Source: an uncultured Oscillospiraceae bacterium (GTDB taxonomy: Bacteria > Bacillota > Clostridia > Oscillospirales > Acutalibacteraceae). Taken from it: 5,441 nt of DNA. The DNA lies in contig UQVI01000119.1 in the NCBI GenBank assembly GCA_900544515.1, positions 1 to 5,441 of the forward strand. Reading direction: 5' to 3'. The translations under genes were made by a program, and so were the position numbers. Positions 1 to 5,441 of this stretch are shown piece after piece (position 1 is the first letter of the stretch; each line of letters starts with the position of its first letter). Below the pieces are notes generated by a model. The model saw only the letters and a list, made by a program, of their open reading frames with translations. It was not told where the DNA came from and did not search any database.

Positions 1-50
1 GATCTACACTCGACTAGTCGTCGGCAGCGTCAGATGTGTATAAGAGACAG
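1..50 (+). other. Illumina Nextera adapter with sample index (artefact)
   Basis: This is sequencing-library DNA, not genome. Positions 1-9 match the tail of the P5 flow-cell primer (GATCTACAC), 10-17 are an 8-base index slot (TCGACTAG), 18-31 match the Nextera read-1 adapter (TCGTCGGCAGCGTC) and 32-50 are the 19-base Tn5 mosaic end (AGATGTGTATAAGAGACAG). Real sequence begins at 51. Read on the minus strand the adapter adds a false tail (CLLYTSDAADD) to GatB and supplies a false stop codon at 16-14, inside the index. Identification rests on recall of the published adapter sequence, which matches without mismatch. Confidence 0.98.
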
Positions 51-1234
51 GCACCGCTTTCAAGCATCTGAGCAAGTACATCCTTAGCCTTATTTGCTCT
101 GATTTTCTTTTCATCAATCAGCTTAACCAGCTCAGCAAGCTGCTTTGCAGTTGTTCTGATTTCAAAGTTTTCCTTATCCTCTTCTGTCTGAAGAGTGGCA
201 TAAACTGTACCGATTATCATATTGAGAACATTGCTTGGACTTGCGCCCTCATTCACTGCCGAATCAAAGAACTCCGTAACATTTCTGTACTTATAAATCA
301 GTCTTGCATTATTCTCAGGCAGTCCCATATCCTCAACATATCTCTTAAGCTTAGCGTCTGGAAGCTCAGGAAGGGAAGCGCGGATTTCCTCAACCTTTTC
401 AGGTGAGATGTAAAATCTTAAAATATCAGGTTCAGGGAAATAGCGGTAATCATCAGCATTTTCCTTCGTACGAAGAACATAGACCGTATCGCTGTTTGCA
501 TCATAACGCATCGTTGACTGAATGATCTTTTCACCTGAATCAAGAATATCCTCCTGTCGTTCCATTTCAAGCTCCATTGCACGAACAATATTTGAAAGAG
601 AGTTGATATTCTTAATTTCCGTTCTTGTGCCCCAAGGCTCGCCCGGCTGATGAATAGATACGTTAACATCACATCGCATTGATCCCTCCTGCATCTTACA
701 GTCAGAAACACCAACGTTGCGCATAATGAGCTGGAGCTTTTCTGCATATTCCCTTGCCTCTTCAGGCGTTTCAATATCTGCCATAGAAACAATTTCAATA
801 AGAGGAACGCCGCCGCGATTGTAGTCAACATAGGTGTAACCGCCGTCGTGTACCAGCTTGCCTGCATCCTCCTCAATATGAATACGCTCAATTCTGATTT
901 TCTTGCCTGAATCAAGCTCAACATAGCCGTTTTCACAAACAGGCTCATCGAACTGTGAAATCTGATATGCCTTAGGCAAATCAGGATAAACATAGTTTTT
1001 TCTGTCCATATGGGAATTGTTATTGATATCACAGTGAACTGCCAGTCCTGCACGAACCGCGAATTCAATAACCTGCTTATTCAGAACAGGGAGTGCACCG
1101 GGCTGACCTGTACACACAGGGCAGCAATGGGTGTTAGGCTCACCGCCGAACTGTGTAGTACAGCCGCAGAAAATCTTTGTTTTTGTTGCAAGCTCGATAT
1201 GCGTTTCAATACCGCATACTAACTGATAACTCAA
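51..1234 (-). CDS. gatB: Asp/Glu-tRNA amidotransferase subunit B, 3' end missing
   Basis: GatB is the tRNA-binding and kinase-like subunit of GatCAB. It activates the side-chain carboxyl of Asp-tRNA(Asn) or Glu-tRNA(Gln) with ATP, and ammonia from GatA then makes the amide, in the cytoplasm. About 394 genuine residues are present. The N-terminal GIETHIEL (8-15) corresponds to the family GLEVHVQL motif. Two cysteine pairs, C23/C25 and C38/C41, fit the zinc site found in many GatBs. HIEEDAGK (119-126), DYNRGGVPLIEIV (137-149) and DDYRYFPEPDI (261-271) are family hallmarks. Family members run to roughly 475-480 residues, so about 80 C-terminal residues (most of the YqeY-like tRNA-binding tail) are lost at the adapter, not by mutation. 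The start is TTG at 1234: no ATG lies nearby, the next Met is residue 77, and a strong GGAGGTG sits 7 nt upstream. The TTG overlaps the gatA stop, implying translational coupling. Any protein listing that ends in LYTSDAADD should be trimmed. Confidence 0.97.
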
Positions 1235-2691
1235 AGCACTACACCTCCCTCAAAATCTTCAACACCAATCTCAGCATTTTTCTCATAGAAATATGCTGCG
1301 TTCAGTATTGTCTTTTCACTGAATTTCTTACCGATAATCTGCATACCGATAGGAAGTCCATTGCTGTCATTTTTAATCGGAACACTGATTGCAGGAACAC
1401 CTGTAATATTAATCGGAACAGTTGCAATATCGGAAAGGTACATATCAACAGGTGATGCACCGCTGTAATTCAGTGGGAACGCTGTGTTCGGTGCAGTCGG
1501 AGCAATCAAAATATCACAGCTGTTAAATATCTCGTCAAAGTCTGCAATCAGATTTTCACGGAGAAGGCAGGCTTTCTTGTAATACGCATCATAATAGCCT
1601 GAGGAAAGCACATAAGTACCAAGCATAATTCTGCGCTTAACCTCATCACCAAAGCCCTCAGTACGCGTTTTTAAAATCATTTCCTCAACATCATTAAAGC
1701 TCTCAGGTCTGTAACCGTAACGGATACCGTCATATCTGCCGAGATTTGAGGATGCCTCAGCACAAGCAATGATGTAATAAACAGGGAGTGCCTGCTTGAG
1801 AACAGGCAGGCTGATATCAATAATCTCAGCACCATTCTCCTCATAGAACTTTACTGCATTGTCAATTGCCTCTTTGATTTCAGAATTGATACCGTCAAAA
1901 TATTCCTTTGCAATACCAATTTTTAGACCCTTAACATCGCGCTGTCCCAGTGTTTCGGAAATATTGCCAAAGCTAAAATCAACACTTGTCTGATCATTCG
2001 CATCAACACCTGAAATTGTATCAAATACAGTTGCCGTATCCTTAACAGAATTTGCAAGCACACCAATCTGGTCGAGTGATGAACCGTAAGCAATAAGGCC
2101 ATAACGTGAAACTGCACCATAAGTCGGTTTAAGACCGACTATACCGCAGAAGGATGCAGGCTGACGGACAGAGCCGCCTGTATCTGAGCCAAGTGCATAG
2201 GCTGCAAGATTTGCACAAACGGCACTTGCACCACCGCCTGATGAGCCGCCTGTTACGTGGTTTACATTTCTCGGATTGAGAGGAGCACCATAGCAGCTGG
2301 TTTCACTGGTAGAGCCCATTGCAAACTCATCCATATTCGTTTTACCGAGCATTACAGCACCCTGTGCCTTAAGTTTGGTCCATACGGTTGAATCATAATA
2401 AGGTCTGAAGCCTGTAAGAATTTTTGATGCACAGGTTGTCAGATCACCGTCTGAGCAGATATTGTCCTTAAGGGACATCGGAATACCTGTCAGAGCTGTT
2501 GCTGTGCCGTTTGCAAGCATTTCATCAGCAAGCTTTGCATTTTCAAGAGCCTTGTCAAAGGTTGTTGAAACATAGGCGTTATACTTTTTATTATCCTTTT
2601 CAATGGCAGAAATATATTTTTCAGTAAGCTCTACTGATGATATTTCCTTATTTTTAAGCATTTGTGATAATGGAGCAATAATTTCTTTCAT
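1231..2691 (-). CDS. gatA: Asp/Glu-tRNA amidotransferase subunit A (amidase)
   Basis: GatA hydrolyses glutamine and passes the ammonia through an internal channel to GatB, which amidates mischarged tRNA. It is a 486-residue cytoplasmic protein of the amidase-signature family, the usual length for GatA. The Ser-cisSer-Lys triad is visible: K75 in SLKDNI, S150 in GGSSGGG (148-154), and the nucleophile S174 in SDTGGSVRQPA (169-179). The spacings K-to-S (99) and S-to-S (24) equal those I recall for Staphylococcus aureus GatA (K79, S154, S178). Further family signatures are GKTNMDEFAMGS (116-127) and the C-terminal GVPAISVPI (431-439) and GLPIGMQIIG (445-454). The ATG at 2691 directly follows the gatC TAA (TAAATG), with GGGAGG at 2704-2699, 7 nt upstream, inside the gatC coding end. 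The stop overlaps gatB. Intact; no missing catalytic residue. Confidence 0.98.
   Translation of the reverse strand: MKEIIAPLSQMLKNKEISSVELTEKYISAIEKDNKKYNAYVSTTFDKALENAKLADEMLANGTATALTGIPMSLKDNICSDGDLTTCASKILTGFRPYYDSTVWTKLKAQGAVMLGKTNMDEFAMGSTSETSCYGAPLNPRNVNHVTGGSSGGGASAVCANLAAYALGSDTGGSVRQPASFCGIVGLKPTYGAVSRYGLIAYGSSLDQIGVLANSVKDTATVFDTISGVDANDQTSVDFSFGNISETLGQRDVKGLKIGIAKEYFDGINSEIKEAIDNAVKFYEENGAEIIDISLPVLKQALPVYYIIACAEASSNLGRYDGIRYGYRPESFNDVEEMILKTRTEGFGDEVKRRIMLGTYVLSSGYYDAYYKKACLLRENLIADFDEIFNSCDILIAPTAPNTAFPLNYSGASPVDMYLSDIATVPINITGVPAISVPIKNDSNGLPIGMQIIGKKFSEKTILNAAYFYEKNAEIGVEDFEGGVVL
1242..1248 (-). promoter_or_regulatory. gatB ribosome binding site deciding a TTG start
   Basis: The minus strand reads GGAGGTG here, seven bases before the TTG at 1234-1232. 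The site lies within the last codons of gatA (encoding GGVVL). gatA's TGA (1233-1231) and gatB's TTG share the four bases TTGA. The strong Shine-Dalgarno match and absence of an in-frame ATG upstream or just downstream make TTG the start. Confidence 0.85.
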
Positions 2692-2979
2692 TTATATGCC
2701 TCCCTTCACGCAGAACATACCCTTTGAGCCGCTGACATTAGAAAGAATTTTTTCGTTAGGGAGAGACGCCCTAACAACATCCTCTCTGAAATCCTCAGCA
2801 GGGGTTGCAGAGGATGATACGTTTCTGATTTTATCTGCATCGCCTTCAACCGAATTATTGATTGTATCGGCAAAGGCAATGATATCATCCATATCCTTCA
2901 TGATTTTATCAAGCTCATCGTCTGAAAAATCAAGACGTGCCAGACGAGCAAGCTTTAAAACCTCTTTTTTTGTAATCAT
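2692..2979 (-). CDS. gatC: Asp/Glu-tRNA amidotransferase subunit C
   Basis: GatC is the small non-catalytic subunit that wraps around GatA and GatB and stabilises the amidotransferase. At 95 residues it has the normal family length. The N-terminal helix ITKKEVLKLARLARLDFSDDEL (2-23) followed by the helix around DIIAFADTIN (32-41) is typical. So are the loop REDVV (65-69) and LPNEKILSN (73-81), matching the LREDVV...ILSNAP region of homologues. The final residues (MFCVKGGI) correspond to the usual YFxVPxV end. The ATG at 2979 is preceded by GAGGTG (2990-2985) with a 5-nt spacer. The TAA stop abuts the gatA ATG with no gap, so the two are probably translationally coupled. It sits 39 nt after the unknown gene. 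Confidence 0.96.
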   Translation of the reverse strand: MITKKEVLKLARLARLDFSDDELDKIMKDMDDIIAFADTINNSVEGDADKIRNVSSSATPAEDFREDVVRASLPNEKILSNVSGSKGMFCVKGGI

Positions 2980-3018
2980 AATTACACCTCGTTTTAGTTT
3001 GGTAAATTATTGTTTATA

Positions 3019-3372
3019 TTACATTAGGCTTTCTAATTCAGATAATGAAAGTCCTTTTATCAAAATAGAATTATCATTTTCATCTATAACATATTTCTCT
3101 GCTTTTTTTAAAGCAGTAAAATAATCAATATCACCAATTACAGAATCTTTACTTATACTTACAAGCATTATCCTCCAATCTGATATTGAATTACCGTCAA
3201 CACGATATTCAGATTGAGGAGCTTTTAACAGTATTGTTGTCGTTTCTTCTGTAAGTGCAAAGACTCCAAAAGGAGTTCCGTCAGGCTTAGAATAGAAATT
3301 TGGTGCAGCTTTATAAGCATTACCCCAATCTGCAAATTCCTTTTTCTTTTTCAGCTTGTCAAATAATTCCAT
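3019..3372 (-). CDS. Conserved-looking small protein of unknown function
   Basis: I do not recognise this 117-residue protein. It starts 17 nt after the aspS stop with its own TAGGAG site (10-nt spacer, slightly long) and ends 39 nt before gatC, so it is probably co-transcribed with both. It has no signal peptide, no membrane segment, and no Cys or His, which argues against a metal site or a common hydrolase. The N-terminus is a short Lys-rich amphipathic segment (LFDKLKKKKEF, 3-13). A central part (32-84) alternates hydrophobic and polar residues as in beta strands (GVFALTEETTTILLK, DWRIMLVSIS, GDIDYF). A C-terminal helix-like region (85-117) ends in ILIKGLSLSELESL. The architecture suggests a small cytosolic alpha/beta domain. 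A 300-base sample (3061-3360) is about 32% GC against about 43% in a sample of aspS, hinting at later insertion or weaker codon selection. Coding status is supported by start, ribosome binding site, tidy spacing and a globular composition. Confidence 0.82.
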   Translation of the reverse strand: MELFDKLKKKKEFADWGNAYKAAPNFYSKPDGTPFGVFALTEETTTILLKAPQSEYRVDGNSISDWRIMLVSISKDSVIGDIDYFTALKKAEKYVIDENDNSILIKGLSLSELESLM

Positions 3373-3389
3373 TTTATTTAGTCTCCTAC

Positions 3390-5141
3390 TTATTTTCTGA
3401 GTTTAATGTGAACCTCTCTAAGCTGCTGCTCGGTAATTTCATTCGGCGCACCGCACATAAGATCCTGAGCCTTGCCGTCCATTGGGAACGGAATAACCTC
3501 ACGGATATTTTCCTCATTTCTGAGGAGCATAATCATACGGTCAACACCGGGAGCCATACCTGCGTGAGGCGGAGCACCGAACTGGAATGCTGTATAAAGA
3601 GCGCCGAACTTTTCCTTAAGAACCTCTTCATCATAGCCTGCAATCTCAAATGCTTTTTTCATAACATCAATATCATGGTTACGAACAGCACCTGAGGAAA
3701 GCTCAACACCATTGCATACAATATCATACTGGTAAGCAAGGATTGTAAGCGGATCCTCATTTTCAAGAGCCTCTAAGCCACCCTGCGGCATTGAGAATGG
3801 GTTATGCGTAAAGCCGATTTTCTTTTCCTCTTCCTTATACTCATACATAGGGAAATCATTGATAAAGCAGAAACGGTATGCGTTCTTTTCAATAAGATCA
3901 AACATTTCACCAAGCTTTGTTCTGATCTGACCTGCATAGCTTGCTGCCTTAGCCTCAGCATCGGCAATAAAGAAGATTGTGTCGCCGATTTCCAGTGATG
4001 CCATATCTGCAAGCTCAGTTTTCATATCATCAGGGATGAATTTATCAATAGGTCCCTTATAAGATTTATCCTCCTGAACCAGAAGATAGCCAAGACCGCC
4101 CATACCGATTGACTGCGCAAATTTAAGGAGTTTTTCGTGCTTACCCTTAGAAATTTCAGCATGTACCTTAATTGCTCTTACTGTCTGACCATGAAACGGC
4201 TTGAATGTGCAGCGCTGGAAGAAATCTGTTACATCAATAATTTCAAGCGGATTTCTGAGATCAGGCTTATCCGTACCATACTTGAGCATAGCATCCTTAT
4301 AGCTGATTACAGGATAAGGAGCATCTGTTACCTCATATCCCTCAGGCGCGAATTTCTTAAAGGTCTTTGTTAAGATTTCCTCTCCAACCTTAAACACATC
4401 CTCCTGTGTGGCAAAGCTCATTTCAAAGTCAAGCTGATAGAATTCACCCGGTGAACGGTCTGCCCTTGCATCCTCATCTCTGAAGCAAGGTGCAATCTGG
4501 AAATATTTATCAATACCGGAAACCATAAGGAGCTGTTTGTACTGCTGCGGTGCCTGCGGAAGAGCATAGAACTTGCCCTTATGCACACGGCTTGGTACAA
4601 CATAGTCACGTGCACCCTCAGGTGAAGATGCGCAGAGAATCGGTGTCTGGATTTCAAGGAAGCCCATATTTGTCATTTCCTGTCTTAAGAAAGAAATAAC
4701 CTTGCTTCTGAAAATCATATTGTCCTTAACCTTCTGATTTCTCAGATCAAGGAAACGGTACTGCAGTCTCTTATCCTCTCTTGTTTCCTTAGAGGTCTGA
4801 ATTTCAAACGGAAGCGGCTGACGCACCTTTCCGAGAGTGGTGACTTTCTGTGCCTCAACCTCAATTGTACCTGTTGCAATTTTAGGGTTTACTGTTTCCT
4901 CGTCTCTCTTCTCAACGATACCCTCGATTGAAAGGCAATCCTCCTTTGAAATACCGTCAAGGAGTGATGTGTCACGCATAACAACCTGCATAACACCGTT
5001 CATGTCACGAAGGTCAATAAAGGATACACCGCCGTGATCACGAATATTCTCTACCCAGCCTGCAATTTTAACAGTGCTGTCGATATCAGCTTCTGAAAAC
5101 TGATCCATTGTTTTTGTTCTGTAAAGTGTAGATAACTCCAT
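3390..5141 (-). CDS. aspS: Aspartyl-tRNA synthetase, probably non-discriminating
   Basis: AspRS attaches aspartate to tRNA in the cytoplasm using ATP; it is a class IIb synthetase. In order (583-residue numbering) there is an N-terminal OB-fold anticodon-binding domain (about 1-105, with AGWVENIRDHGG at 27-38), a class II catalytic core with motif 2 FRDEDARADRSPGEFYQLD (220-238), the bacterial GAD insertion (about 285-405) and motif 3 GAPPHAGMAPGVDRMIMLL (522-540). Length is normal for the bacterial type. His36 occupies the position of Leu30 in Escherichia coli AspRS; His there is linked to relaxed recognition of tRNA(Asn), which fits the gatCAB genes downstream. The E. coli Lys that accompanies Leu30 aligns with Glu here, not the Gly of the Pseudomonas enzyme, so specificity is inferred, not proven. 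Three ATGs stand in tandem (5147, 5144, 5141); GGAG at 5152-5149 gives a 7-nt spacer only for the third. The longest reading is 585 residues from 5147. Expression is probably set by the T-box leader upstream. Confidence 0.97.
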   Translation of the reverse strand: MELSTLYRTKTMDQFSEADIDSTVKIAGWVENIRDHGGVSFIDLRDMNGVMQVVMRDTSLLDGISKEDCLSIEGIVEKRDEETVNPKIATGTIEVEAQKVTTLGKVRQPLPFEIQTSKETREDKRLQYRFLDLRNQKVKDNMIFRSKVISFLRQEMTNMGFLEIQTPILCASSPEGARDYVVPSRVHKGKFYALPQAPQQYKQLLMVSGIDKYFQIAPCFRDEDARADRSPGEFYQLDFEMSFATQEDVFKVGEEILTKTFKKFAPEGYEVTDAPYPVISYKDAMLKYGTDKPDLRNPLEIIDVTDFFQRCTFKPFHGQTVRAIKVHAEISKGKHEKLLKFAQSIGMGGLGYLLVQEDKSYKGPIDKFIPDDMKTELADMASLEIGDTIFFIADAEAKAASYAGQIRTKLGEMFDLIEKNAYRFCFINDFPMYEYKEEEKKIGFTHNPFSMPQGGLEALENEDPLTILAYQYDIVCNGVELSSGAVRNHDIDVMKKAFEIAGYDEEVLKEKFGALYTAFQFGAPPHAGMAPGVDRMIMLLRNEENIREVIPFPMDGKAQDLMCGAPNEITEQQLREVHIKLRK

Positions 5142-5147
5142 CATCAT

Positions 5148-5152
5148 TCTCC
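5148..5152 (-). promoter_or_regulatory. aspS ribosome binding site before three tandem ATGs
   Basis: The minus strand reads TGGAGA then ATGATGATGGAG. GGAGA touches the first ATG (5147), leaves 3 nt to the second and 6 nt to the third (5141). Only the last spacing is normal for Bacillota ribosome binding sites, so translation most likely starts at 5141 and yields MELSTLYR. Initiation at the other two would differ by only one or two Met residues. Confidence 0.65.
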
Positions 5153-5160
5153 ATTTCTAT

Positions 5161-5205
5161 AAAATAAAAAATGCAGTCTTAAGTCCATATAGGACGAAAG
5201 ACTGC
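5161..5205 (-). terminator. T-box-controlled intrinsic terminator
   Basis: GCAGTCTT (5205-5198) is perfectly complementary to AAGACTGC (5180-5173). Inside it GTCC (5195-5192) pairs with GGAC (5186-5183) around a TATAT loop. A T-rich tract, TTTTTTATTTT (5171-5161), follows. The antiterminator uses CGTCCT (5196-5191), which overlaps the inner GTCC arm, and its loop holds the outer 5' arm. The two structures are therefore mutually exclusive, as expected for transcriptional T-box control. The structure lies between the leader and the aspS ribosome binding site. Confidence 0.93.
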
Positions 5206-5401
5206 TTCCGTGGTACCACCTAAATTAGCTGATGAATCAGCTCACTCAAAAGGATTAACGCTCCCTGCACGTCCGAGTCTACTTGCATAACTGCTTTCTT
5301 TCGGAAACTCATAGGTGTTTTTCACCGTCTGCATTTACTGTCTTGCACCAACCGACAGCTCTCTGAAAAAGCGGCAAACAGCTACTCCCCTAATCAAAGT
5401 T
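5161..5401 (-). promoter_or_regulatory. T-box riboswitch leader of the aspS-gatCAB operon
   Basis: The leader binds an uncharged tRNA and then lets transcription continue into aspS. Stem I starts with AACT (5401-5398) pairing AGTT (5309-5306) and TAGG (5392-5389) pairing CCTA (5315-5312). The specifier loop has GGAGTAG (5388-5382, with the loop-E AGTA) facing TGAAAAACA (5324-5316). Above it CTGTTTGC (5381-5374) pairs with GCAGACGG (5332-5325). The distal end shows the AGAGAG bulge (5364-5359) and GGTTGGTG (5353-5346) closed by CTGTC/GACAG. A conserved ACG...CGTTA element (5272-5256) and a hairpin AGCTGA-TTCA-TCAGCT (5242-5227) follow. The T-box core is AGGTGGTACCACG (5221-5209). In the antiterminator AGG (5221-5219) pairs CCT and ACG (5211-5209) pairs CGT (5196-5191), leaving the seven-base bulge TGGTACC, whose TGGT meets the tRNA NCCA end. 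The specifier is most likely AAC (5319-5317, Asn). Family assignment is firm; the tRNA identity is inferred. Confidence 0.95.
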
Positions 5402-5414
5402 CTATATTATTGTA
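5401..5414 (-). promoter_or_regulatory. Possible -10 region of the operon promoter
   Basis: Just upstream of T-box stem I the minus strand is AT-rich and contains TACAAT (5414-5409), plus the overlapping weaker candidates TAATAT and TATAGA. TACAAT would place the transcript start close to 5402, right where stem I pairing begins. The -35 box would lie beyond 5417, where the insert ends and adapter starts, so the promoter cannot be confirmed here. Confidence 0.3.
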
Positions 5415-5417
5415 AAT

Positions 5418-5441
5418 CTGTCTCTTATACACATCTGACGC
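5418..5441 (-). other. Nextera mosaic end and partial read-1 adapter (artefact)
   Basis: On the minus strand this is GCGTC followed by the 19-base Tn5 mosaic end (5436-5418). It is an exact inverted copy of 27-50, so both ends of the contig carry the same adapter type (read-1 side). Genomic sequence ends at 5417. Confidence 0.97.

Noticed and set aside
27..50. Terminal inverted repeat with 5418-5441, as if the window were an insertion sequence
   Set aside because: The repeat is the Tn5 mosaic end plus Nextera adapter. The insert holds only housekeeping genes and no transposase.
418..1068. A 216-codon minus-strand open frame inside gatB
   Set aside because: It is an alternate frame of gatB, which has strong family motifs throughout. 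The translation has no recognisable domain.
2980..3018. Internal promoter or terminator between the unknown gene and gatC
   Set aside because: The 39 bases are AT-rich but show no stem with a T-run and no convincing -35/-10 pair. I see only the gatC ribosome binding site.
2603..3124. A 173-codon plus-strand open frame antisense to gatA, gatC and the unknown gene
   Set aside because: It crosses three genes with clear family matches or good starts on the other strand. Its translation is low-complexity Ser/Phe/Ile-rich and I recognise no motif in it.
5327..5329. GAC (Asp) as the T-box specifier codon
   Set aside because: It would suit aspS, but these bases lie in GCAGACGG, which pairs with CTGTTTGC to form the helix above the specifier loop. 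They are not in the unpaired loop.

Overview
The window looks like a metagenomic or single-fragment contig from a low-to-mid GC member of the Bacillota, probably a clostridial gut-type bacterium. The reasons are a T-box riboswitch, strong GGAGG-type ribosome binding sites, about 43% GC in a sampled part of aspS, and a GatCAB-based transamidation pathway. I cannot name the genus from sequence alone. Both ends are not genomic: positions 1-50 and 5418-5441 are Illumina Nextera (Tn5) adapter, so the biological insert is 51-5417.

Everything in the insert reads on the minus strand as one apparent operon. In transcription order (right to left) it holds: a possible truncated promoter (about 5401-5414); a T-box leader ending in an intrinsic terminator (5161-5401); aspS for aspartyl-tRNA synthetase (3390-5141); a 117-residue protein of unknown function (3019-3372); gatC (2692-2979); gatA (1231-2691); and the first five-sixths of gatB (51-1234), cut by the adapter. 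Gaps are 17 nt (aspS to the unknown gene), 39 nt (unknown gene to gatC), 0 nt (gatC stop abuts gatA start) and a 4-nt overlap (gatA/gatB). I see no terminator between the genes. No stretch over 300 bases lacks a gene; the longest, 5142-5417, is the leader.

The gene set makes sense as one pathway. The synthetase carries a His at the position linked to non-discriminating AspRS, so it may charge both tRNA(Asp) and tRNA(Asn) with aspartate. GatCAB would then convert Asp-tRNA(Asn) to Asn-tRNA(Asn), and possibly Glu-tRNA(Gln) to Gln-tRNA(Gln). The T-box would sense uncharged tRNA. Its specifier loop contains a run of five A's followed by CA, which most simply reads AAC (Asn) but leaves a one-base-shifted AAA (Lys) register open. 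The two items most worth a second look are this ambiguous specifier and the AT-rich unknown gene inside an otherwise housekeeping operon.
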